Origin: GCA-002708315 sp964460905
GTDB taxonomy: Bacteria > Bacteroidota > Bacteroidia > Bacteroidales > F082
NCBI GenBank assembly: GCA_964460905.1
Contig: CAYWRM010000002.1
Span: 62,001-126,000 of the forward strand
Direction of reading: 5' to 3'
Length of the DNA: 64,000 bases
Shown: positions 26,365 through 35,902 of the stretch, one piece after another
How positions within the stretch are numbered: position 1 is the stretch's first letter
Layout: each line of letters begins with the position of its first letter
Program-made: the position numbers and the translations under genes
The notes under the pieces: generated by a model
Seen by the model: only the letters and a program-made list of their open reading frames with translations
What the model was told of the DNA's origin: nothing
Databases searched by the model: none

Positions 26365-28384
26365 TTATCGGTTTAAAGTAATACGTTTTGTTGTTACAAA
26401 GCTGTTAGTACTTATGCTAACAATGTAAATTCCGTTAGCTTGTGCTGATAAATCAATTGTTTCTTTTGTGAGGTTATCGTATTCAGCAACAAGGGTTCCT
26501 GTAATGTTATAAATAGCAACGTTTGCATTTTTAGCACCACTGATATTAACAAAGCCTGTTGTTGGATTTGGATAAACTTTAATATTGTCGGAATAATTAT
26601 CACCTATACCTGTAAGAACAGTAAAGTTAACAGTATATAACTCATGTGTTTGAAGATCTTCAGCATAGACATCGATAGTAGTATTACCAGGTAATTCATT
26701 CGCAGGAACAACTATAACAGTAGCATTTGGATCGGTAGCTAATCCTGATACTTCGGGTATTTCTGTTGTGCCTTCGGGTAAATCAATATAATAATCAAAA
26801 ACAGCAGGGTCAAAATTACTGATTAATGTTCCATCAACGTTAAGTTCAGACAAGGCAGCATCATCAGCAAAAACACCATTTTCAATAGCATACCCTGATT
26901 GATGAACTTCCGCAGTAGCGATATTCTGAATAATAATTACAACACCTAAATCATCATATTCTTCAATAAATGTACCTGACAAATCAACACTTTGTGAAAT
27001 AGTAACAGGTTCTCTGTCAACCAGATTAATTGTGGTTCCGTAAGCATCTGGTACCATCTTCATCATCACATGTTCAAATTCAGTTTCACCATTGTTACCA
27101 ACATTACCTGTAGTTAATTTTTCAAAAACAATTACAAAAAGTTTAAAATCATTAAAGTTAGCGTATGGAAGGATTGTGACATCAATATCCATAATTGTAC
27201 TTCTATTTACAGAGCTGCGCGATGCTACAAAACTCACAAAACCCTGTAATTCGATAGCTTCATTATAAAAGTTATTTACGTTAGACATACTTGCGCTAAA
27301 CACTTCACCGTTACCAACTATGTTTGGTACAGCCGATATACCATAGTAAGTTTTTCTTATCCCTCCCTCTTCAGTATAATATGGGTCCCCAGGACTGGGC
27401 CAATCCATTTGATATTTTACGAGTGTAATATCATCTGCATGTGTTTCGCACCAAGGAACAAAACTAGAATTAAAGCCTGCACAAGGACCAAGTAGAGCTT
27501 GTAAACTCTTCAAATAGTGGTTTTCGATCAACAATATGACTTACAACACTTATCTCCTTTGTTAATGAATCATTATCAGGGTCGTCATCAGGGGTTCCAT
27601 TTACGCTTGACAGCCATACCTGTAGGTCGTATGTGCCAATAGGAAAATCAAACAGATCATCACAAGAAAATTCATAAGAGTAACCCATTTCTATGTTAAA
27701 TCCTGAAAAATTAGAGGTAAAAATATCACCTCCATTTGCCTGCCACTGTACTTCAACTGAGGTAATTGGTGTTAATCCTTTATTAAATACCACACCTTCT
27801 ACAGCAGTAGAACCATTTACAAACGGATATGTTGTTATGGCCTGCATTTCACCGTCAAGGTTAGCCGGAACAAATAGAGAGACATCATCAATGTACCAAT
27901 AATCCATATTGTACATATTGCCATCAATATATATGCAAAATTCAAAATCACTTTGCCCAACATCGTCATTGTCAATAGTAATTAATCGATCTTCAGGACC
28001 AATATTGTTAGTTGGAAATACTTCCCAAGCTATATTCCAGTCACTGCCACCTGATCTGGTTGCAGCACCAATTGAATATTGCCCACCACCATAATTATCT
28101 AAAAAATGTTTAAAACGTAAAACTACAAATTGGTGGCCGGTTAAATCAATTATTGGGGAAATTAACCGGGAAGTAGCAGTTGTTTGTTTCCAAGTGAATT
28201 TTGCTTCTGGTGCAGTACCTCCAGCATTTGCTGTTGCACTACTACTCCATTGAGTTGCAAGGTTGTCAATTGCCCAACCTGAAGGAGGCACTGTTCCACT
28301 GCTAAAATTTTCGTTTATAAATGTTTGCCCAACTAAACTTGCTGACATGGCAAGTAGTAACACAAATGCATAAATTATTTTCAT
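26365..28384 (-). pseudogene. Omp28-related T9SS protein gene broken by a 2-base frameshift
   Basis: Two overlapping minus-strand frames make one gene. Codons from 28384 give a signal peptide (to SLVGQ), a jelly-roll-like domain (NENFSSG...YIDDVSLFVP) and then DRKPLFEEFTSST, where the frame breaks. The other frame continues with GPCAGFNSSFVPWC, a thioredoxin-like Omp28 domain (about 120 residues), a cadherin-like domain and a T9SS sorting domain (YPNPTTGFVNI). The expected ACT-TGT-GGT-CCT (T-C-G-P) reads ACTTGGTCCT near 27489-27491, so one TG of a TGTG pair is missing in the CGPC motif. Could be a real mutation or an assembly error. Confidence 0.85.
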
Positions 28385-28550
28385 AATTCTGATAATTTTA
28401 ATATTGTTAATATTTCAATATATATGACTACCTATATATGAAAAGGTTGCATTATGAGGATAAACTTCATCATAAATAGCTGATTGCTATTTTTTAAAAT
28501 AATTAAATTTTGTGATTTTAAGTAATTGGGAAGATGAGGTGTGTTGCAAA

Positions 28551-29093
28551 CTATTGTACTCTCACAATCTCCTGTGTTTCAATCTCATTACTTTTGTTCA
28601 AAGCACGATCAATGATGTATGCTTTAAACTTGATGGTGTCAAATTCTGATAAGGGATTATATATGAATAATGTATCCTGAAAAACGCCCTTTATTGCCAG
28701 GTTGCCACTTTCGGGGGTGAGTACAGGGAATCGTGAATTGAAGGTAAGAGTGTCAAAATACGATGAATCGGAGTTCCAGGAAAGAAGAGGTACTTCTACA
28801 AAAACACCATATTGTTTTTCAAAATATTTGAGAATAAGGTTATAGTAATAATCACCATTTTTATCATATGGGAAAAGTGTATCTTTGCTTGCAAGGCCTA
28901 GGTCACCATCACCATCAGTATACGAAAATACAAGAACTCCACGTTCGGTTATTCCTGTTTGAGTATTCATTAACACGAGGAAGTTATCATAAGTAATTGC
29001 AGGTATATCGGGGAATTCTTCAAATTTACGACACGAAAACACCACTGATCCTACAATCAGCAGAAGAATTAGTATTTTTGTTGTACTATTCAT
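28551..29093 (-). CDS. Hypothetical lipoprotein with DGDGD motif
   Basis: 180 residues. Lipoprotein signal MNSTTKILILLLIVGSVVFSC with Cys21. A short strand and FSYTDGDGDLGL (about 55-67) form a possible calcium-binding loop seen in many Bacteroidetes lipoproteins of unknown role. The rest is beta-rich (IKFKAYIIDRALNKSNEIE). It reads opposite to the LuxE-like gene, with 35 bp between the two starts. Confidence 0.65.
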   Translation of the reverse strand: MNSTTKILILLLIVGSVVFSCRKFEEFPDIPAITYDNFLVLMNTQTGITERGVLVFSYTDGDGDLGLASKDTLFPYDKNGDYYYNLILKYFEKQYGVFVEVPLLSWNSDSSYFDTLTFNSRFPVLTPESGNLAIKGVFQDTLFIYNPLSEFDTIKFKAYIIDRALNKSNEIETQEIVRVQ

Positions 29094-29128
29094 AACATCT
29101 CAAACAAGAGCATAAAAGTATAAAAATC

Positions 29129-30121
29129 ATGCCAAAAATCAAGTCTCTGAAAAATAGAATTTTTAATATCAGCAGTCTTGATACTTTTAACGAGATAGCC
29201 CTGGAAATATTTCATTTTCAATATAAAAATAATGTTGTTTATAAGCAGTTTGTCGATTTCTTAAATACTAAAATTTCAGAAATACAATATTTTTCACAAA
29301 TCCCTTTTCTTCCTGTTGAATTTTTTAAAAATCATAAAATAATTTCCAAAGATTGTAATTCAGAAATAGTTTTTTCTAGTAGCGGCACTACCGGAATGCA
29401 AACCAGCAAACATTATGTGAGTGATGTTAGTTTTTATGAATCAGCTTTTTTAAGAGCGTTTGAACTTTTTTTTGGCTCACCAAAAGACATGGTAATTCTT
29501 GCCCTATTACCATCATATCTTGAGAGAGGAGGTTCATCACTAGTGTATATGGCAAACAAACTTATCAGCGAAAGCGACAGAACTGAAAGTGGGTTTTATT
29601 TAGATGAATATAGCAAATTACATGCGCTACTTGTTACTTTAAAAGCACAAAAGCAAAAAGTAATATTGTTAGGTGTTACATATGCTTTACTGGATTTGGC
29701 AGAGCAATATCCAATAGATTTTCCGGAGTTGGTATTAATGGAAACAGGAGGTATGAAGGGTAAACGAAAAGAATTGATACGTGATGAGCTGCATAATAAA
29801 CTTAAAAATTCTTTTGGTGTAGGTAAAATTTATTCTGAATATGGCATGACTGAGCTATTGTCTCAGGCATATTCAACCGGTAATGGTATTTTTAGCACTC
29901 CTCCCTGGATGAAAATACTTATTCGCGATGTTAACGATCCATTAGCTTTAATGTCAGAAGGAAAAGCAGGAGGAATTAATATTATCGATTTAGCTAATGT
30001 TTATTCGTGTTCATTTATTGCAACCCAGGATTTGGGTAAAGTTGGAACCAATGATACTTTTGAAATACTTGGGCGCTTTGATAATAGTGATGTAAGGGGA
30101 TGTAATTTGATGGTAGAGTAA
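29129..30121 (+). CDS. LuxE/PaaK-like acyl-protein synthetase
   Basis: 330 residues. Adenylate-forming fold related to LuxE: SQIPFLPVEFFKNHKI precedes the phosphate loop SSSGTTG (83-89), followed by LPSYLERGGSSLVYM and SEYGMTELLSQAYS (about 235-247). LuxE activates a fatty acid as acyl-AMP and transfers it to a Cys; no lux genes are nearby. Free-standing copies are common in Bacteroidetes and their substrate is unknown. C-terminus carries a TxDLGK-like segment (TQDLGKVG) and GRFDNSDVRGC. It is monocistronic. Confidence 0.8.
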   Translation: MPKIKSLKNRIFNISSLDTFNEIALEIFHFQYKNNVVYKQFVDFLNTKISEIQYFSQIPFLPVEFFKNHKIISKDCNSEIVFSSSGTTGMQTSKHYVSDVSFYESAFLRAFELFFGSPKDMVILALLPSYLERGGSSLVYMANKLISESDRTESGFYLDEYSKLHALLVTLKAQKQKVILLGVTYALLDLAEQYPIDFPELVLMETGGMKGKRKELIRDELHNKLKNSFGVGKIYSEYGMTELLSQAYSTGNGIFSTPPWMKILIRDVNDPLALMSEGKAGGINIIDLANVYSCSFIATQDLGKVGTNDTFEILGRFDNSDVRGCNLMVE

Positions 30122-30176
30122 GAATTTAGCCGTCATCTTCAGGAAGTTTCACTGATAGATTTCCTAAGCATAAGTG

Positions 30177-33062
30177 TCATTTTTTCAATACCTTTTCCGC
30201 TTCCATTTCCGCTTTCTCCTTTAGCATTTTTGATGCTTTTTTTGCTTCCTGTATTAAACCATCAGCTTTTTTATTAGCTTCTTTAATAATATCCTCACTC
30301 TTGTTTGCTACTTCATTTCTTAATTGTTTAGCAGCTTCTTTGGCAGCCATTTCTGCAACAAATCCCCTTTTTTTAGCTTCCGAAATCAGTACTTCTGCTT
30401 GTTTATCAGTTTCATCGAGTAATGACTTTTTACTTGCAGCAGCATTATCTCTAATAATTTTTGCCTGTTTTACAGCTTCTTGTATCAAATATTTACCTTG
30501 TTTATCTGCATCATCAATAATTTTTTGAGCTTTCTGAGAAGCTTCTTTTCCCAATTCTTCTTTTTTCTTTTCAACCTCCTCCTTAATTTTTTCTGTTACT
30601 TTTTCAATAACAGTGGTGCTGTTGGTCTTGTGCAATTTCGTTTTTATTATAGGGTTACTGAGTGTTCCTCCAATGTATATATTAATGGGGATTATATCAG
30701 GCATGCTAAAATTTGTTCCATAACTATTGACTTTGGACAGAAGCCCATCAAGAACTTTATTTGCTTCATTACCGAATTCCTCACGTGGAACTTCTAAATT
30801 CAGATTATAGCCTATCGACTGGTCGAATCCTGTCCAACCTTCTATTTCACCTTCAATATTCTGATAACTAAATTTTGTGGGTTTAACTTCAAGCTTTCCA
30901 TTAACAAACTGAAAATGAAAAAGAAGCGCGTTAAGCTCTAGTTTTTTAAACTTGATCAGGTTAAGAGTTTCTGCAATTTGGGTTAAAGAATTTAAATCGT
31001 TGATTTCAATTTTTGATGTTGATAATATTCCCTTTCCATTCATTGTGGAATAATCAGGCATCATCTGGTTGTCGAGTAGTGTTTTGATCTGGAAATTCGC
31101 TGAGAATAAACCAGTTGTTTTTTTTGCTACAGGAAGATAATTTCTAAATGTAGCAAACTGGTTATATGCTTTTGGAATACTTAGGTTTTCCATCTTTAAG
31201 TTAAAATCAACTACGGGTTTGTCAATATCAACTGTGGAATAGCTACCATTAACTATCATTTTACCTTCAACCGCGTCCATGCTCAAATTCTTGATTAACA
31301 ATGTTTTGTTTACTACCAGTAGTTCTCCATTAACATTGTCCATTTCAAGGCTGTCGTAAATTAGCTGGTTAAATTGTGCTGATACAGTTAAGTTGATATT
31401 TTCCGGAATTTCAATTATAGTAGACGAAGGGTTTTCGGGTTGTTTAGAACTACTATAATGATTAGCATCCTGTGTGGTAGTCTCATCAACAGAAACAGTG
31501 AATAATTCATCCATATTCAGAAAATTTGAATTAGAATTAAGTGAACCTGATAATGACCCAGTATTGAAATAATAAGCTAAATAATTCTCAATCTTGCCTG
31601 TTGCTCTAAAATCACTATTACCCGATGTTGATTTAAAATTCACAAGATCAAGATAATGAGGTGAAAAATTTAATTGTGCAATTGTGATCTTTAGAGGTTT
31701 ACGTAAACTGTTGGTGTTGTAGTTAATTTCTCTTGCAAGTACTGAACCCATAGCAATAAAATTATCATATTTTTCATTTTCAATTGATGACATCTGTCCG
31801 TCAAGCATAATATCAAAAATAAGGTTACCGCTTAGTTCATCCTTATTATCAACAGGATAGTAATCTTTAATATTATTAAGATCAAATTCCCCGGTAATTT
31901 TAGCTTTTATATATGGGTCGGAAATGGGAGTGCTGATTTGTAAACTAGCATTAAGTGGATTATTGCCAAGTTGTAAGTTAAATTCACTGATATCAATAAT
32001 AGTATTGTCTGCTACTCCCCCTTTGCTTGTGATACTTGATTTTAGATTAATATTTTTAACAGATTTTGGCAAATCAGGATATTTAAACATACCATTTTCA
32101 ACAATAGCTGACACATTAAATGAAGGAAGAAGATTTTGATTGTATGTTCCTTTTATAAAACCGTTCACAGAGAAAGTTCCATCTGCTGTAATTCCATCAA
32201 AATCTTTTGAATAGATTGCAGGAACAAGTGATAGTATATCTTTAAATTTATTGCCTTGCGAATTAAGTGTTAGTACTAGGTTTAAGTCATCCTCAACATA
32301 GGAAACCGAACCATCGAAACTAATTAACATATTGTTAAGTATTAGCTCGTTATTTCCCAGGGTGTATATTTCATTTTTTATATCAGCGTCAATTTTTGCC
32401 TGATATACTACTCCTACATCAGATAAATAAGGTATGCCATCATATGTAACATTAAGTTTGGCAATTTTAGTTTTTGTAGTAAGTATGGTATTATCAGAAC
32501 CAAGCTTTCCTGATAAAGTATGATTTAATCCTGATGCATACACATAAGTATTTAATTGATTATCGTTATATGTTAGTTGACCATTTGATATTTGAAATTT
32601 TTTGATAGCAAGTTGAAAAGTTGAGTTACTTTCTTTAGTTGATGAAGTGTTATTATTTTCTTCACCTGATATACTAAAATCATAATTTGCTTTTCCGTTC
32701 TCAAGCACTCTTATGTTAAAAACAGGATTTATAAGTTTAATTTTCTTTATTTCATAATCATCGCTATTAATTACACTAAAAATATCAATTGCCATGGATA
32801 TTGTTTCAACCTTTACTATTGTGTCAAGCTTAAATTCATCGTTACCAACAATATCAAGTTCGTAAATAGAAAGATTAAAATCGGGGAAACTTGTTATTAA
32901 ACTTAGATCAATATCTTTAAAATCAATAGTTGCATTAACACTTTTATTAATCTCAATTTTTGTGAGCCTGATTATTTCAGATTTATATACAATAGGAAGA
33001 ATAAATAATAGACCAATGAATATTATAATAATTACTGCTAATATTTTTAATAGTGTTTTCAT
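30177..33062 (-). CDS. AsmA-family envelope protein with long coiled-coil tail
   Basis: 961 residues. One N-terminal membrane helix (about 6-24) leads into an AsmA N-domain (INKSVNATIDFKDIDLSLITSFPDF) and a very long beta-strand-rich body, the pattern of bridge-like lipid transporters. An AsmA_2-like C-domain follows near 640-810. The last about 130 residues are a highly charged coiled coil rich in Ala, Lys and Glu (EELGKEASQKAQKI, DDADKQGKYLIQEA), with an 11-residue-like repeat of x-K-x-A-x-x-x-I-x-x-A. Such proteins act between inner and outer membranes. The tail is unusual and its job is unknown. Confidence 0.83.
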   Translation of the reverse strand: MKTLLKILAVIIIIFIGLLFILPIVYKSEIIRLTKIEINKSVNATIDFKDIDLSLITSFPDFNLSIYELDIVGNDEFKLDTIVKVETISMAIDIFSVINSDDYEIKKIKLINPVFNIRVLENGKANYDFSISGEENNNTSSTKESNSTFQLAIKKFQISNGQLTYNDNQLNTYVYASGLNHTLSGKLGSDNTILTTKTKIAKLNVTYDGIPYLSDVGVVYQAKIDADIKNEIYTLGNNELILNNMLISFDGSVSYVEDDLNLVLTLNSQGNKFKDILSLVPAIYSKDFDGITADGTFSVNGFIKGTYNQNLLPSFNVSAIVENGMFKYPDLPKSVKNINLKSSITSKGGVADNTIIDISEFNLQLGNNPLNASLQISTPISDPYIKAKITGEFDLNNIKDYYPVDNKDELSGNLIFDIMLDGQMSSIENEKYDNFIAMGSVLAREINYNTNSLRKPLKITIAQLNFSPHYLDLVNFKSTSGNSDFRATGKIENYLAYYFNTGSLSGSLNSNSNFLNMDELFTVSVDETTTQDANHYSSSKQPENPSSTIIEIPENINLTVSAQFNQLIYDSLEMDNVNGELLVVNKTLLIKNLSMDAVEGKMIVNGSYSTVDIDKPVVDFNLKMENLSIPKAYNQFATFRNYLPVAKKTTGLFSANFQIKTLLDNQMMPDYSTMNGKGILSTSKIEINDLNSLTQIAETLNLIKFKKLELNALLFHFQFVNGKLEVKPTKFSYQNIEGEIEGWTGFDQSIGYNLNLEVPREEFGNEANKVLDGLLSKVNSYGTNFSMPDIIPINIYIGGTLSNPIIKTKLHKTNSTTVIEKVTEKIKEEVEKKKEELGKEASQKAQKIIDDADKQGKYLIQEAVKQAKIIRDNAAASKKSLLDETDKQAEVLISEAKKRGFVAEMAAKEAAKQLRNEVANKSEDIIKEANKKADGLIQEAKKASKMLKEKAEMEAEKVLKK

Positions 33063-33150
33063 TATAGATATGTTTAGAGCTTTGTGCGAAATTAATCAAA
33101 AAGATTATCTAATAATAATCATGATTTAAGTATAATCCTTATTTGGTAAT

Positions 33151-33834
33151 TTATTCGTTGAATAGTGACTGTTGGCCAATTGTTACAGGGATAACTATTT
33201 CAGGGTTGTTATTTTTTGGTGAATTAACTTTTTTTGAGATTGTATATGCCTCCATTCTTCCTATTGCATATGGCACAAGAAGCTTGTTCAATAAAGTTTG
33301 GTCAGTTTCCATTAACCACTTATCTTCATCTTCAGGTTTCAAAATAACCGGCATCCTGTTATGAATATCTGCAACCAGTGAATTTGCGTTAGTGGTTATT
33401 ATTGAAAATGAATTTATTATCCGGTTTTCTGCATTTTTCCATGTTTCCCAGATTCCTGCAAATGCAAATAGTTTTTCATCTTTTAGAAAAATCCTATAGG
33501 GTGTGTGGTCACTATCTTTTTGCCATTCGTAAAAACCGTTTGCCGGGATTAAACATCGTCTGTTTTTATAAGCACTTTTAAATGAAGGCTTTTCGCTTAT
33601 AGTTTCTGATCGGGTATTAATATTTCGGGACCCAATTATAGGATCTTTAGCCCAGTATGGTATTAATCCCCATTGAAAAAAACTGAGCTTTGCGGGATGA
33701 TCATTCGTTATTACAGGTAGTTTTTGTGATGGGGCACAATTAAAGCTAGGTTTATAAAATTTATCAAATACTTCAACATTAAAACGCTCAGAAATTTGCT
33801 TGCCTTTTACCGATAGTTGAAATCGTCCACACAT
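33151..33834 (-). CDS. SOS response-associated peptidase (HMCES/YedK family)
   Basis: 227 residues. The catalytic Cys2 begins the mature protein (MCGRF). Other conserved residues are N32 (FNCAPSQ), N71 and R75 region (SRNINTRSET), E103 in GFYEW and H158 in IHNRMPV. The family cross-links itself to abasic sites in single-stranded DNA and thus protects them from breakage. No LexA-like site is evident upstream. Gene order is otherwise unrelated. Confidence 0.94.
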   Translation of the reverse strand: MCGRFQLSVKGKQISERFNVEVFDKFYKPSFNCAPSQKLPVITNDHPAKLSFFQWGLIPYWAKDPIIGSRNINTRSETISEKPSFKSAYKNRRCLIPANGFYEWQKDSDHTPYRIFLKDEKLFAFAGIWETWKNAENRIINSFSIITTNANSLVADIHNRMPVILKPEDEDKWLMETDQTLLNKLLVPYAIGRMEAYTISKKVNSPKNNNPEIVIPVTIGQQSLFNE

Positions 33835-33892
33835 GGAGTTTTGAGTTTAAAGTTTGAGGTTCAGAGTTTCGGTTTCATTCTCAAAGTATAAC

Positions 33893-34672
33893 CTAATAAT
33901 AAACTTTTGTGTTAATACTCAACTTCTCTACTCTTTCAGCAATTGCATTAAGTTCATTTTCGGGCACTTTTTCAAGACCTTTTGCAGGTGTTCCTCTATC
34001 AATGCCATAAATCATTACATATTCAGGCTTTATTTTAACTAATACTTTTAACCAGGCTTCTATTTCAATGTCAGTAGTGTTATCAATTATTTTTCCGTTG
34101 TATTCACCTCTAACAAATAAAGTTTGAATAATGAGCTTACCATCAAACGAAATAAGACTTTCAATGATTTTTTCTAATGTTAAACCACTTGATGCCTGAT
34201 TAATAATATGAAATGTGCTCTCAATTCCCGAATCGAGTTTTTGAATATTTTTATCTACTTTTTTGAGAGCTTCAGTTATTTTAGGTTTATGAAGCATGCT
34301 CGCATTTGATAGTATACTTATTGCAGCTTTAGGCGCAAAAAGATCTCTAACCTCTATGGTGTCGTCAATTATTCCTGCAAAATCAGGGTGTATAGTAGGT
34401 TCACCATTTCCTGCAAAGGTTATTGCATCGGGTTCATTAACAGTGCCCTGCAATTCCTTTAGTTTATTCTCCAGTTGAGTTTTAAAATTAGTTCGTTTTG
34501 GGAGTACAATTTTAATTCCATTGTCTTTTTCTGTCCAGCCACACTCACAATATACACAGTTAAAATTGCAATATTTGTTGTTAACAGGCAGGAGATTGAT
34601 CCCAAGTGAAACGCCTAACCTCCTGCTATATACAGGTCCAAATATAAGTTCGTCAAATAAAAATCCAGTCAT
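33893..34672 (-). CDS. Radical SAM protein (COG0731/MoaA-like branch)
   Basis: 259 residues. The radical SAM cluster cysteines are C35, C39 and C42 (YCNFNCVYCECG), and FAGNGEPTIHPDF carries the SAM-contacting GNGEPT motif. N-terminal FGPVYSRRLGVSLGINLLP is typical of the branch annotated as wyosine- or Fe-S-enzyme-like oxidoreductases. No partner gene reveals the substrate. A -7 box (TATTTTTG, 34687-34694 minus) lies 15 bases upstream of the ATG, giving a leader of about 9 bases. Confidence 0.85.
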   Translation of the reverse strand: MTGFLFDELIFGPVYSRRLGVSLGINLLPVNNKYCNFNCVYCECGWTEKDNGIKIVLPKRTNFKTQLENKLKELQGTVNEPDAITFAGNGEPTIHPDFAGIIDDTIEVRDLFAPKAAISILSNASMLHKPKITEALKKVDKNIQKLDSGIESTFHIINQASSGLTLEKIIESLISFDGKLIIQTLFVRGEYNGKIIDNTTDIEIEAWLKVLVKIKPEYVMIYGIDRGTPAKGLEKVPENELNAIAERVEKLSINTKVYY

Positions 34673-34686
34673 GATTCAAGTTTTTG

Positions 34687-34694
34687 CAAAAATA
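34687..34694 (-). promoter_or_regulatory. Predicted -7 box of the radical SAM gene (TATTTTTG)
   Basis: TATTTTTGCAAA on the minus strand fits TAnnTTTG, and the sequence TATTTTTGCAAAAA recurs before deoC. Transcription would begin near 34681, about 9 bases before the ATG. Confidence 0.5.
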
Positions 34695-34698
34695 GATT

Positions 34699-34706
34699 TA
34701 ATTTTG
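34699..34706 (+). promoter_or_regulatory. Predicted -7 box for the polyprenyl synthase gene (TAATTTTG)
   Basis: TAATTTTG fits TAnnTTTG and lies 92 bases before the start at 34798. It is only 4 bases away from the oppositely oriented -7 box of the radical SAM gene, so the two polymerase sites overlap. Confidence 0.4.
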
Positions 34707-34797
34707 ATTATTATAATTATCGAGACATCTTGATCCCGTGTTAATAAAATGTTAAGCTTGAATAATTGAACATTTTTTAAGATAACTAATAATAACT

Positions 34798-35772
34798 ATG
34801 TCAGTATTAAAAGAATTAAAAAAGCCAATATCAAGTGAACTAAAGGAATTCCAGAGGGTTTTTCGGAAATCTGTAAAATCATCTGTACCACTTTTTGATG
34901 TTATAATGAAGTATATACTCAAAGCCAAGGGAAAACAAATCCGGCCTTTGATTGTTTTGTACAGTGCCGCTTTATTTGATACTATTGGTGAATCAACATA
35001 TCGGGCAGCTACTTTAATTGAGCTACTACATACCGCTACACTTGTACACGATGATGTTGTAGATGATTCGGACCGGAGAAGAGGTAGATTTTCAATAAAT
35101 GCTTTATGGAAGAATAAAATTGCAGTCCTTGTTGGCGACTATTTATTTTCCAGAGGAATGTTAACTGCCTTACAGGCAAAGGATTATCATATATTAGAAA
35201 TTGTATCTGAAGCAGTGAAAGAAATGAGTGAGGGGGAGCTGTTGCAGATTGAAAAAGCCCGAAAGCTGGATATTGATGAGAATGTTTATTATGATGTGAT
35301 ACGAAAAAAAACAGCATCATTTCTGGCCTCTTGTTTTGCTGTAGGTGCTGCTTCGTCAAGCAAGAATCAGGATGACATAAAAAAAATGTGGCTTATTGGC
35401 GAATATGCAGGCATGGCATTTCAGATAAAAGATGATATTCTTGATTTTGAGAAAAGTACGATTACAGGTAAGCCTACCGGCATTGATATTAAAGAAAAAA
35501 AAATGACACTTCCATTAATTTATATGCTTAATCAGTCAACACTATTGAAGAAGCGCAAAATAATTAATATCATTAAACGAGATAATACTAACAAAGAAAA
35601 GGTTAGCTGGATAATGAGTGAAGTTGAAAGTTTGGGAGGTATTGTATATGCTACTGAGAAAATGACCGAGTTTAAAAACAATTCGTTAAAACTCTTGAGA
35701 GACTATCCTGAAAGTAATTATAGGTTAGCTCTTGAACAAATTATTGAATTTACAATTGAGAGGAAGAAATAG
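34798..35772 (+). CDS. All-trans polyprenyl diphosphate synthase
   Basis: 324 residues. Both Asp-rich motifs are present: FARM TLVHDDVVDDSDRRRG near 80-95 and SARM AFQIKDDILDFE near 208-220, with GKQIRP near 42-47 for IPP binding. The enzyme elongates allylic diphosphates with isopentenyl diphosphate, probably to octaprenyl or longer chains for menaquinone. ispE at 49.7 kb supplies the same pathway. It is monocistronic. Confidence 0.93.
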   Translation: MSVLKELKKPISSELKEFQRVFRKSVKSSVPLFDVIMKYILKAKGKQIRPLIVLYSAALFDTIGESTYRAATLIELLHTATLVHDDVVDDSDRRRGRFSINALWKNKIAVLVGDYLFSRGMLTALQAKDYHILEIVSEAVKEMSEGELLQIEKARKLDIDENVYYDVIRKKTASFLASCFAVGAASSSKNQDDIKKMWLIGEYAGMAFQIKDDILDFEKSTITGKPTGIDIKEKKMTLPLIYMLNQSTLLKKRKIINIIKRDNTNKEKVSWIMSEVESLGGIVYATEKMTEFKNNSLKLLRDYPESNYRLALEQIIEFTIERKK

Positions 35773-35902
35773 GGTTATGGGAAATAAGGTATTTGGGGAA
35801 TAGGGTATAAGGTAAATGTAGTAGAGTTCAAGATTTCCTTGTATATACCAACCCCTTCCCTAAAACCTCTGGCCTTATACTTTTAACCCCAACCTGGCTA
35901 CC

